This document shows positions 37,149-47,516 of a stretch of DNA of 64,000 nt, in pieces. Below the pieces are notes generated by a model, which was not told the origin of the DNA, ran no database searches, and saw nothing but the letters and a program-made list of their open reading frames with translations. A program made the position numbers and the translations under genes. This stretch comes from Cryptomeria japonica (lineage: Eukaryota; Streptophyta; Pinopsida; Cupressales; Cupressaceae), in NCBI RefSeq assembly GCF_030272615.1, contig NC_081406.1:240550422-240614421 (forward strand). The letters run 5' to 3'. The stretch's first letter is position 1, and the number at the start of each line of letters is the position of its first letter.

Positions 37149-37615
37149 TGTGAGAATTTGCCAAGATCTAGAGGCAATGGAAAACACAAATAAGAGAGAT
37201 AAAATGTATGATAGGAATAAACTGTATTCTATCAAGATGCAAAATACGATCAACTAGATCATTACAAGATGTTCAATGATTACCCGTATAAACAATGTAG
37301 ATGAGCCTACTTATATAGGCAAGGCTATATGGATATGTGAGCACACAAACATGACATGTGGCTCAATAAGAAACAAGGGTAGGTAGGAAATAGGTGTGGT
37401 AGGTAGGAGAAACAATAAAATATTCCACATTAGGTGGAATGTAACAACAAGATAAGATAAACACCATAAAAGGTGGAAATTCTCCTGCACACACTATCCC
37501 AATGTGGCACAAACACCCAAGTGTCTCATACCCAAAGTACAATTAAATGAATGCACCTAAGTAAACTTAAGTATAGTTTAATAATATCCATGATGAATAA
37601 TTATTTACACCAACA
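37149..37615 (-). repeat. 3' LTR (complete) of small non-coding LTR element
   Basis: 467 bp, starts TGTGAGAATT and ends ACACCAACA on the plus strand, followed by a C run that is the PPT on the minus strand. Confidence 0.85.
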
Positions 37616-39150
37616 CCCCCCCTTAAGTGCAACTTAGGGGAACACACTAAAGTCTATAATGCAACTAAGCAATGCAAGATGGGTCCCAGCTACGAGGCCT
37701 TGTTAGGTACCCATGTACAAATGCAAATGCAATCTCCCATAAATGGAGAAAGAGAGAAAATACCAGTGGGAAAAAACTCCCCCCCAAAAGAGAGATGATG
37801 AAAGCACACAATGCTCTCAATGATGAATGAGAAGAACAAAATATGTCCCCCCCATAAGAGAGAAGAAGAGACCACGAAGCCCCCCCCTCAATGTCGAATC
37901 TCCTGCAAAGATGGTCCAATGATGTTGACCAAAATACCTCCCCATAAAGAAGAAAGAGAGCAAATGCTGCACCAATAATGTCAAAGTGTTACAAAACTAG
38001 GTACCAAGTCGATGATGATGAATCACTCGTTGCAACAAAAATAAAGATCAGGAATGTAGACAACCTGCTTTGAGCATCATCTGGATACTCATAAATGGAA
38101 GAAATACTAGTACAATACAAGTCTCATGGGAGCCATGCACAAATGTGTACAATCTAAGTCTCAACTGGAGCCATGCACAAGGTCTCACAAGATATTCCTA
38201 ATCTATGTGTACAAGAGGATTACATCAAATAGTCAACAATGACAAGATACAAATAATTGTGGCATTTTATGATAGTGAAAATACAACATTACTCATGCAA
38301 GAGCATACATCATGATAAATTATTCAAATGTGGCAACATGAAAATGATGCCACCAACAAAGAAGCCATGTAGAATATTGCAGATGAAGATGCCTCCGAAT
38401 AGAATTTCACCAAGAGATATAAATAAACAACTCACCCCCCATAAAAAGATCATGTTGGCACTTGAAAATAATGGAAAAGTGGAATTCTAATTTCAATGAT
38501 TACAAATTCTCAAAATGAGATATAAGAGACTTCAACAAATACTGCTAGTGATCTAAACTGAGATCCAAGCAAAATACAAGTACCAAATAGGCCAAAAATG
38601 ACCAAATACTGAAAGTATAATTTCTACTCAAAATCACTGCAAACTAATGGCTTATTATGAAAGTAGATGAAAAATTATGCACTTTAAAAAAAAAATAGCG
38701 CCTGAAAAGGAGTCCATATGAGCCCAAGCGAAGCCTCCAAAGTTGTAAAAATTGGGATTTCATGATTTCCGAAAAAACTTGTATCTGAAAAATAGAAAAA
38801 ACCTACACCAATGTATAGATCATGAAATTATACCCCAAAACAAAAACAATTGATCAAAAAAAGGAGTCCGAATGAGTGAGGTATCACTATTTGAAAATTG
38901 TCTGCAAAATAATAATTTCTGGAAAATTTCCGCCGCAACTTCAAACTTCAAATGCCTCTAGATTTGGCCTCCGAAGTCCGATTTGGATGAAACAAAAGGC
39001 AAAACTGACTTTCTTAGACCTCCTAAATCCAATGGTGACCTTATATTTGACCCATCAATCTTCAATAATAACCTACAATAGAAAGATCCAAAATACACAA
39101 CCCTAAATAGCATCAAATTTCTCTCAATTGGAAAACCAATGACACTCTAA
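37616..39150 (-). other. Interior of small non-coding LTR element
   Basis: About 1.5 kb with no open frame longer than about 85 codons and no motif. C-runs such as AACTCCCCCC occur near 37775-37890. Confidence 0.7.
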
Positions 39151-39164
39151 TGGCTCTGATACCA
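39151..39164 (-). other. Primer-binding site of small non-coding LTR element
   Basis: The reverse complement reads TGGTATCAGAGCCA, a 14-nt initiator-Met tRNA match directly adjoining the LTR. Confidence 0.93.
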
Positions 39165-39496
39165 TGTGAGAATTTGCCAAGATCTAGAGGCAATGGAAAA
39201 CACAAATAAGAGAGATAAAATGTATGATAGGAATAAACTTTATTCTATTAAGATGCAAAATATGATCAACTGGATCATTAAAAGATGTTCAATGATTACC
39301 CGTACAAACATTGTAGATGAGCTTGCTTATATAGGCAAGGCTATATGGATATGTGAGAACACAAACATGACATGTGGCTCAATAAAAAACAATGGTAGGT
39401 AGAAAATAGGTTTGGTAGGTAGGAGAAATAATAAAATATTCCACATGAGGTGGAATGTAACAACAAGATAAGATCAACACCATAAAAGGTGGAAAT
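39165..39496 (-). repeat. 5' LTR (truncated) of small non-coding LTR element
   Basis: Aligns to 37149-37483 of the other LTR, then switches to copia sequence after GGTGGAAAT. Confidence 0.85.
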
Positions 39497-41502
39497 CAAG
39501 AACATGTTATTCCAAGGTATGTAAGACTCAATCATAGCCCTGATCAAATTATTGGAGACATGAATGAAGGTGTGCTAACAAGAACAAGACTTAGAGGGAA
39601 ATCTTGTATGATTTCCACCATTGAGCCTAGAACTACAAAATAAGCATTTTGAGATGAAGACTAGATCAAGGAAATGGAAGAAGAACTTGACCAGATATAG
39701 AAGAACAATACATGGTTATTTATACCTAGATCAGAGAACAAAAATGTAATAGGTACAAAATGGATATTCAGAAATAAACTGAATGAAGATGGAGTAGTGG
39801 TTAGAAATAAAGCTAGAGTGGTATGCAAAGGATAAGCATAAGAAGAAGGTGAAGACTATGGTGAGACATTTACACTAGTTTCCAGATTGGAAGGAATAAG
39901 GACTCTACTTGCATTTGTAACATACAGAGGATTCAAAGTATATCAAATGGATGTTAAGTCAGCATTCCTAAATGGAATATGGGAAGAGGAAGTCTACATT
40001 AAACAACCAGATGATTATGATTTAACTGTAGAAAAGTACATGGTATGCAAATTACATAAGGTATTATATGGAGTGAAGCCAACACCAAGAGCATGGTATG
40101 AAATATTGCACTCTCACTTGGTGAAGATAAGTTTTTAGAGAACCAGTGAAGATAGTAACATATATCTCAAGTTCGAAGTAGATAAGATACTGGTATGCGA
40201 AGTATTTGTGGATGATATCTTTTTTGGAGGTCATGATGACATGTGTCATAATTTTTCTAATGAAATGAAGAATGAATTTGAAATGTCACTGGTACATCAA
40301 CTAAATTTCTTCATAGGTCTTCAAATCCAATAGATGAAGGAAGGCATTTTCATCACCTAGTCCAAATATGTGAAAGAAGTATTGAAGAATTTTGGAATGG
40401 GAGACTGTAAACTACTTGGAACACCAATGGTTAGAGACAGTAAATTGTCTAAGGAGGATGATTCTACATCAGTGGGGGAAAAGGAGTACATGTCAATGAT
40501 AGGTAGACTACATTATGTTGTCCACAACAGACCAAACATTGCTCATGTAGTAGGATTGGTTGCCAGATTTTAAAAGAGCCTGAAGGAGGCACACATGGTA
40601 GAAACCAAAAGAATTTTTAGATATTTGAAAGACACAATTGATTATGGTATCCATATGGAGGAAATATTGATTTGAAAGTCTATACAAATGCAGACTGGGT
40701 AGGAAATGTTGATGACAAGAAGAGTACAACCGGAGGAGCATTCTCTCTTGGAGGAAGACTAGTGTCTTGGAGCAGCAAGAAACATAGTTGTATCTCTCAA
40801 TCAACTGCAGAAGCTGAATATGTTTCTGCATATATGAATTGCACCCAAGCAATCTAGATGAAACACATTCTAGAAGGTTTCAAGTTGAAGTTATCAGAAC
40901 TGGTAAGGATTTTCTGTGATAACACTAGTGTAATAAAAATTTCTAAGAACCAGGTGTTGCATGCTAGGACAAAGCATATTGAGTTGAAGTATCATTTCTT
41001 GAGAGAGAAAGTGCAAAGTGAAGATGTGTCATTGGAGCATGTATCTACTAAGGAAAAACTAGCTGATATCTTTACTAAACCTCTACCTAAGGCTACATTT
41101 GAGTATCTTAGAGGTAAGTTAGGGGTTGTACCCCTGCATGAAGTCAATTAAGCAGATGTTGAAGAAATCAGTCCCAAAGCTTATTGAAATTATTGAAGCA
41201 GGATTGGTGTAGAGTGGATCTACTCCACAGGGGGAACAACTAGTTGAAGATCGCTAAAGCATGGAATGGTTAACCTTCACTTTGGCATTGTTGTCAAAGG
41301 GGGAGAAGAAATATAGGAGAGAAGAACTATATATGATTGAATAGCCAGTTACCAACCAAAGACATGGAGATACAATTGAAGGAGAGTATATGATTAGATA
41401 ATGTAAACAAGGACTCCTATACCTGAGTGTATGCTTTACTCTCAATCATCACAATTAAAGGGTATTGATATTTGTATTTCCATCAATGCCAAAGGCGATG
41501 AT

Positions 41503-42930
41503 TGTTGGCATTGCATGACGATTGCATTGATGAAGTATAGTGTTGTCATTGATGTTAATTGTAATCGGTATTGAAGTTGTATTGCAAATTGGTAGTGATT
41601 TTGTTAAGAAAACGGTATTGCTAAAGCAATGGAGGAAACTGATATTGTTATGAAAGAAGAGATCAACCAATAACCCTAACCTGTTGATATGAAAACCCTA
41701 ACCAATGAAGATTGGTCAATCAATTATGTTTATCTATGATCAAATGGCGATTGGAGATGGAGATGTTACATAAGCAGGTCGCGCGTGATGAGTTTAAAAA
41801 TGATTTTGGCGTGCGGAGATAACCTTTTATCTTGGGAATGAGCAAATGCATAGCATAAAGTGAAGAACACATGATGAGCTACAGGATCCAATGTGCGATG
41901 ATCTAGGAGTGATCGGAGTTGTCTAAAATAATGTATAGTTGATTGCTATGTAATCTAACGGTCATGGTTAAACTGATATGTTTTTAATCTCTATGAGATT
42001 TGTAGGTTTTATGATGTGTTACTGACCTATTGTATTTGTATTTCAAGTCGATGAGTTGTTTGTAATTGTGTTGGCGAATTTAGTTAAGTGTGGTAGTGTG
42101 ATTATTGTCAAACCAGAAGGAGTGTCTGCAGAATATTGTAAAGGTAGATAGGAGCAGAAAAGGATATGACTAAGCAAGATAGTGTTATTTCCAGATCAAC
42201 AAAGAACCAATTGTTCTCTAATCATTACAATACTTGAATCCCTTAATCGGGTAAGCTTTAACAACCTTATTGTTTAAATCCTTTAACTAGGTGATCCATT
42301 AACTTGGATTTGAAATCCTCCATTGAGGTTACTCTTAATAGGGTATTGCCTTTAACAGGGTATTGCAGTCAATCCCTTAACTGAGTAGTCCCTAACCAGA
42401 TCTGTTCTTAACTTGACATTATTGTATAAGCTTCTAATAAGGCTTGGCTCCTAACAGGGTGAACTTCAGAAGAGTTCAGAATAATTATGGGCATTCATCT
42501 GCACCGTTGTTTTTCCCATTTGTGTTTCCATGTGAAAAATCATTGTGTCAAGTGGTGAATGATTTTTTGGGTTTGATTTTGATATGGTTGATATGTTAAC
42601 TGGTAAATCCACTTAGATATGTTTAGATGACTAGAAGTGATCTAAAATGATCTATTACTGGTGTTAGTAAAGTGGTTTAATGTTTTGATTAAATGGTTTA
42701 TGAGTATCAGATTTGTTCCATTGTATCATTGATGTGTTGATCAATCGGTAAAGTTTGAGAGTGCAGTTGCAGTTTTTGTTACACTATCTAAACCTGTTAG
42801 TTTAGCAAGTTGTTTATGAGTTGGGATTAAGTTTGGTGAAAGTTTAGTTATTTTTCTATCTACTAATTCAACACCCCCCCCCCCCTCTCTCAGTATTTAA
42901 CCAAATCCTTATTGCTTCATAATATTATCA
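41503..42930 (+). repeat. LTR-3 of composite copia locus
   Basis: 1428 bp, TGTTGGCATT...AATATTATCA. The adjoining PPT has decayed to AAAGGCGATGAT. A G/C-run tail (ACACCCCCCCCCC, about 42872) is near the end. TSD TTTTA follows at 42931-42935. Confidence 0.9.
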
Positions 42931-42935
42931 TTTTA

Positions 42936-44275
42936 TAGATCTAAAAGTAAATTTTCCAAAAGATACATCTTTTAATATTTTAATAAGTTTTTATATTTTA
43001 TTTGTATTGAAAGTAGGTCATTAGGACTAAAATATAAGGTTGATTATCTTGTAAAGAAAAAATACTAAAATTTATTTAAAATTTTTGAAAAAAATGCACT
43101 AGATAAAAGAGTGTATGTCAAGATGATATAATTCTTTTCTAATTTAGATAAATAATTAATAAAAAATATGTAACCAAATCGAAAGAGTTATATTTCAGTA
43201 CACACAACTTTTTAAATTTGTTGAAAAATATATATACATAAAAATAGTTTTGCACAAAAGCTTCAAATTATCAACATACACAAAAAAATTTAAGAGGAAA
43301 AGGTAAAATTTACTATATAAAGTGTGATTCCTCATGTAACTTCAATTTTACTATTTTATCATAGACTAAATTATATTAAGTACTTTATAAGAAAGTATAT
43401 TCAAATATTTTTTTATTTTTTTTTCAAAATTACAAACATAAAATACACAAAAAATATACATTTTATTAGTTTACATCATTTCAAAATTCAAAACATATAT
43501 TTCACTTTCTATTGATTCAATTTAAAAAGTTGATTAAGCATTGGCCATTTCCTTTATAAAAGCGTGACAAAAGTTTGTACTTTTACCCTCATAAATATAT
43601 TAATGAAATAAAATATATTATAATTATAGTATTTGAAAATCTTATAATAAGGACTACATACTTAAAAAATAACTTTTAAATGAATTCATTTGACCCCCAA
43701 AAGCTAATGTAAAAGTGGTTTTTTATTAGCATTTTGATCAGTGTGAAGGAGACTCGATTGTAGGTATCCAAGGGGTTTTTATCTAAGAGGATTTGATCTA
43801 ACTCTCTTCAATTCATTACTTCAAATGGGACTTGTCAAGGTTTAAATAATTATAATTTCTAAAAAAAGTATGATTTCAACAAAAATGAGGATGTACCAAA
43901 AAGTATAACCCAGTATTGTGGAATCACCCGAAGAGGTAGAAAGAGGTCATAGAAAGAGTGATAGAGAGAGATCTATAGGCTTAGAGTTTGGGGGAGATAA
44001 ATTGAGTGAGATAGAGAGACAGAAAAAGTTGATAAGAGAATGTTGATCACTAAAATTTGACTATTTAAAATTTTATATGATCCTCTAAAAACTAGAATCT
44101 ACATTATAACTCCAATAGAGATGAAACCACTCTCAAACATCCTACCAATTTATACATGAAATTTAACTTAAATGTTATAGCTTATGTATATATTCTTCTT
44201 CAGAGGTGAGTATAGATTGTGTCCAAATTAGAATATTTGCCCATTTAGAAAACCTACAATTTAACAATGCAGAAC
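42936..44275. other. AT-rich sequence with a short GA-rich patch
   Basis: Right flank of the composite copia locus. No gene is visible. A purine patch at about 43930-44030 (GATAGAGAGAG words) resembles the 15.7-20.1 kb array in composition only. Confidence 0.5.
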
Positions 44276-44331
44276 ATTTGGTGCTCGCCAAATGTGAAAA
44301 AGCAAATTTTTGCATTTGGCGAGCATCAAAT
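44276..44331. other. Near-perfect 56-nt inverted repeat, third arm copy nearby
   Basis: The left arm ATTTGGTGCTCGCCAAATG (44276-44294) and right arm CATTTGGCGAGCATCAAAT (44313-44331) pair with a single G-T wobble. The inner A5/T5 runs extend pairing. A third copy of the arm, GTTTGGCACTCGCCAAATG, is at 44346-44364, and another imperfect inverted repeat (TCGGTTGGAT...ATCCAACCCGA) lies at 44391-44422. Could be the core of a small foldback element or a hairpin RNA; no transcript evidence is in the sequence. Confidence 0.8.
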
Positions 44332-44479
44332 AGGGCGATTGCCATGTTTGGCACTCGCCAAATGGTTTGCATTGGAGAATACCAATCCTTTCGGTTGGAT
44401 TTTCCTAGGGCATCCAACCCGAAGGTTTGGATAACCATTTCATGCCAATGACACATTTTTATGAAAAGATAAAAAATGA

Positions 44480-44512
44480 CACCTTTTTGGTACCACAACT
44501 TGGTGCACTTAC
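44480..44512. repeat. 33-bp motif shared with 12411-12442
   Basis: CACCTTTTTG then a variable CA-rich centre then CTTGGTGCACTTAC, present here and at the edge of the CACTA relic. Possibly the end of a dispersed DNA element. Confidence 0.6.
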
Positions 44513-45602
44513 ACATAGCACTTTCTAACAAACAATTTCACCATTCTGATTGTGGCCACTAGAACATCAATTTTCTCATGTTGAGATTCTCATGCTAGAA
44601 TTTTTTTTGGTTAACTTGCAAACATCTTATCTTTAGTTGGTATTTGAAATAGCAATCACATATTTAAATCATAAGAAATAAATTACATTGAAAGTTTGTT
44701 CATGTCTTTAATGGAATTGTTATGGTTTCTACAACAAAAAAATTATTCATCACTCACTTACCATTGATTCCTCTAATAGATTTCTAAATGCTTTTTTCTC
44801 TTTAAAAAAAATCGCCTCAAAACTTTTCAATTTTTAATTAGTTAGGTTTTCTTTACATGACAATGTTAACTCAAAATTATTTATAGAGCCAATTTTTTAA
44901 TAGTATGACTACACATTTAATGTGATGTATATCTTTAATTTTTTCCAATAAACCAGATTCAATTTGAAACAAATCAAAATTAAGAGATAGCTAGGAATTT
45001 TTGGAACACATTGGATTAGCCGTATTTAAAAATAAAATAAAGTTAAATAACTTGATTCATTTATTTTTTCGTGAGGTGAATTGGATTTATTTCATTTTTT
45101 GAGGTGGCTTATTTAGAAGGTTGATTAAAAAATATTAATATTATTTTATTTAGAAAAGTTGGCAACATCTTCTTGTAGAAATCTTAGAAACAAAAGTTAA
45201 CTTTTAAAAGTTTTTATAAATATCCTAAATTTTTTTGGTAACAAATTGGTTTTTTATCTAAAATTAGGAAAATCAAAGAAACATTTTTCAATATTTGATA
45301 TGACTTGAAAATTACTATAAAAAGATAAAAGTTAAGAGAAATGGTGAGCAATTTTTAGAACAAATTGGATTTAAAATTGTAGAACATTGAATATTAAGAG
45401 AATGAAAGTGAAACTTTTGGTTGAAATTAGCTTCAATTTTAGAAAACTTGAAAATTAAGAGAAACATCTTGTATCTTTGTTTTAGTTGTTTGGAATTATG
45501 ATATACATGTCAATGGTCAGTTCCTACACAATTCTAAATTTATAACTCTACCCACATCTTACATTTCAAACTATAGTGATTGTTGTTAGAGTTTGTTGGT
45601 AG
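44513..45602. other. AT-rich sequence without recognisable gene
   Basis: No coding region, terminal repeat or RNA gene visible. Ends at the LINE target duplication. Confidence 0.5.
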
Positions 45603-45619
45603 CATGAGTTTGTATAGTT
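45603..45619. repeat. LINE target-site duplication, left copy
   Basis: CATGAGTTTGTATAGTT, identical to 63856-63872. The bases outside differ. Confidence 0.9.
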
Positions 45620-45788
45620 TTTGATTAATGAAAAAGCAGGTTTTGAAGGGGCCCTGAAACCCTTTACAAGCAAGGCTTAAACAACAAAGCCATGAGAAAC
45701 AAAGAGGAACAAAACTAAAAGGAAAAAACCAACAGAAAACTGAAGAAAACCCACAAAAGCCCCTAAAAGCCAGTAGGCCATCTAGGAG

Positions 45789-47516
45789 TTAGATTTTATC
45801 TAGGGCTTTAGCCAGGGTGCTGCTAATTTCTTGCAGCTCTTTGATGTTGTCTTTGAAGTTGGGAGGGTCCTTGGCCACAATAGCCATAGCTTTCTTGATA
45901 CTGGCCCTGATTCTCTTTGTAGTTCCGCCTGCCGGGGTAGCATCACCACCACTTCCAGTCTGGATAGTCTCCTCCTCCAGGTCAAGATCCACAACCAGTT
46001 TAGGAGTATGGTCAAAGACCTTGGCAATGTCTTCTAGGTTTTTGGTGACAGCAAAGAGGATACTTGGGATAATTTCCATCAGATTTTTCATTTCTTCTTT
46101 TCCCTCTTCCAGTGATTTTACCTTATTCTCCATTTCCTGCTTCCAATTAATATGCTCTTTGTTTTCATCCTCCCTATTTTTATCCAAATTTATCCCTTGC
46201 TTCTCCAAGTTTTTCAGGGTTTCATAAGTTTGTCTGTCGAAATTCATTCTGGCCTCCAAGAGCTTCTTGAGATTATCCAGGATAAGCCCCTCACCAGCAC
46301 TTTCCTTGTCCTTGCTATCCCTTTCCTCAATTAGGTTCTTCTCAAAGCCTTTGTTTGTTTCCTTCTCAGAATTAACTTCGGTTTCCTCATTATCCTTGGG
46401 AGCCGTCTCCTCCATCAAATGGCTATTGTCCTTACCAAGGTGATCACTTCAAATAGGGCTATCTTGACAAGGCTCAAAATCTCCACTTTCTTCCTCGTTG
46501 CCCAGCTCCTCTTCCTTCTAGTTGTCTTCACCATTAGAGTCGTCCATCTCCATACCACTGCTTTCCTTAACAATGTCCTTAGTTTCCAACCCGGGGGCAC
46601 TTTCCCTTTTCTTGTTGGATGATGCCTTCTCCTTGCTAGTATCTCCCTCTTCCATCCTCCTTTTACCTAGGGAAGTGGAAATCCACTTATTTTCCTAAAG
46701 AGCAAGGTTTTTGCAATGCTCATAAATGAGCAGCAGGAGCCCGCAGTGGAGAATCGGGCTGGAGGGGTTAGTCTTGTGCTTGTTTAGGGACCTGGAGAGG
46801 GATCAAAAAAGGTAGTAGGGCAAAGACACTTTTTTGTCGTGTCTGAAATGGTTTAAGAGAACGAAGTGGTAGGTGTGGGCCTTGGAGAAATGACCTTCAA
46901 CAATAATATACTCCATGATTGCATTCATGACCTAGCCCCACAACTTCTTGATATTTGCAGCATCGTAGTAGCCCCCAGTAGCCTTGCCAATTTTGGCCCA
47001 CTCTTTCTCTTTCCACGGGAACAGGGTAACTGCATTGCTGGAGACATTGAGGTGTCGAAAGAAGTTAAGCCTAGTGTGGGGCATTCCAGTCACAGTAGAA
47101 ATAAGCCCAGCATCTAACTTAAATTTAACTCTATAAAGTTTAAAAGAGCCATTAGACCAGTTTTCAAAACTCTTAGAAACGGCTAAGTTAACCCTACCTT
47201 TGTCATAGTCCTCAAGCTTTTCCATGAAGCTAGTGAGAGAGCCCTTTTCCAGCTTTGCCTAGACTTTAGGATTTTCTTTCCAGGTTGACATGTTGTCAGG
47301 TTCTTCATGTCTTAGATCTCCTCCCATTTTCGAATGTAGGATATTGACTCTATTTCTCTACAAATTGAGAACTTCTTTCCCGATGCAACTCAAATTATCA
47401 CTTTGAGTAACCCACAAAGTGTCCAGCGATTTTTTGGAGATAGTAGGAGATCTACCACAGTGCCAGGTAATGATGCCCTTTCTAGCGAAGCGTAAGTGAT
47501 TCTTTTTACTTGTCAT
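45789..47516 (-). pseudogene. LINE ORF3, unknown protein, overlaps ORF2 end
   Basis: One frame of 576 codons from ATG 47516 to the stop at 45789, with stops at 47358, 47259, 46932, 46803, 46695, 46518 and 46449 but no frameshift. The start overlaps the ORF2 stop by 11 nt. The N-terminal half (about residues 95-280) has conserved-looking motifs: RVNLAVSKSFENW, STVTGMPHTRLNFFRH, AIMEYIIVEGHFSKAHTYHF, LLNHFRHDKKVSLPYYLF, HCGLLLLIY. The layout recalls the 'putative plant transposon protein' domain found in plant mobile-element proteins, but I cannot confirm that. The C-terminal half is very rich in Glu, Lys and Asn with a predicted coiled coil (about residues 390-490), then a Gly/Thr patch. It lies inside the LINE's TSDs, so it moved with the element. 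The function is unknown. The ancestral frame being kept over 1.7 kb shows it was coding. Confidence 0.75.

Larger units (their letters stand above)
37149..39496 (-). mobile_element. Small non-coding LTR retrotransposon, right side truncated
   Basis: Terminal direct repeats 37149-37615 (467 bp) and 39165-39496 (332 bp) start TGTGAGAATTTGCC. On the minus strand a perfect PBS lies at 39164-39151 and a G-run PPT at about 37626-37616, so the element reads right to left. The 1.5-kb interior (37616-39150) has no supported coding sequence, so it is non-autonomous, in size between TRIM and LARD elements. It sits in copia internal region 2. The right LTR lacks its outer about 135 bp and joins copia reverse-transcriptase sequence at a shared GAAAT (39492-39496). 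No TSD survives. Confidence 0.88.
28411..41151 (+). pseudogene. copia gag-pol relic, internal region 2, split by two insertions
   Basis: Coding remnants lie in three pieces. Piece 1, 28411-28698, is N-terminal Gag with stops. Piece 2, 36254-37148, resumes Gag after the Gypsy-type insertion and keeps an intact zinc knuckle (CFACNQIGHIAANC, about 36753) and a DSG protease motif followed by YSHRM. Piece 3, 39492-41151, is reverse transcriptase ([13 protein letters not shown] near 39940, FVDDIFFGG near 40205) and RNase H (40672-40857 and 40858-41151, ending EKLADIFTKPLPKATFEYLR). Pieces 2 and 3 do not adjoin: about 1.25 kb covering integrase (equivalent to 23673-24918 of internal 1) is gone. Multiple stops are present. 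Confidence 0.88.
21020..42930 (+). mobile_element. Composite copia locus with three LTRs and two internal regions
   Basis: The order is LTR-1 (21020-22417), internal 1, LTR-2 (26921-28339), internal 2 with two nested insertions, LTR-3 (41503-42930). TTTTA occurs directly outside both ends (21015-21019 and 42931-42935). No duplicated pentamer separates the two internal regions, so this is not two independent insertions side by side. Both internal regions encode the same copia family with many stops. With the nested elements removed the locus is about 12 kb. Unequal recombination between LTRs of two allelic or sister copies is the simplest origin. Confidence 0.85.
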
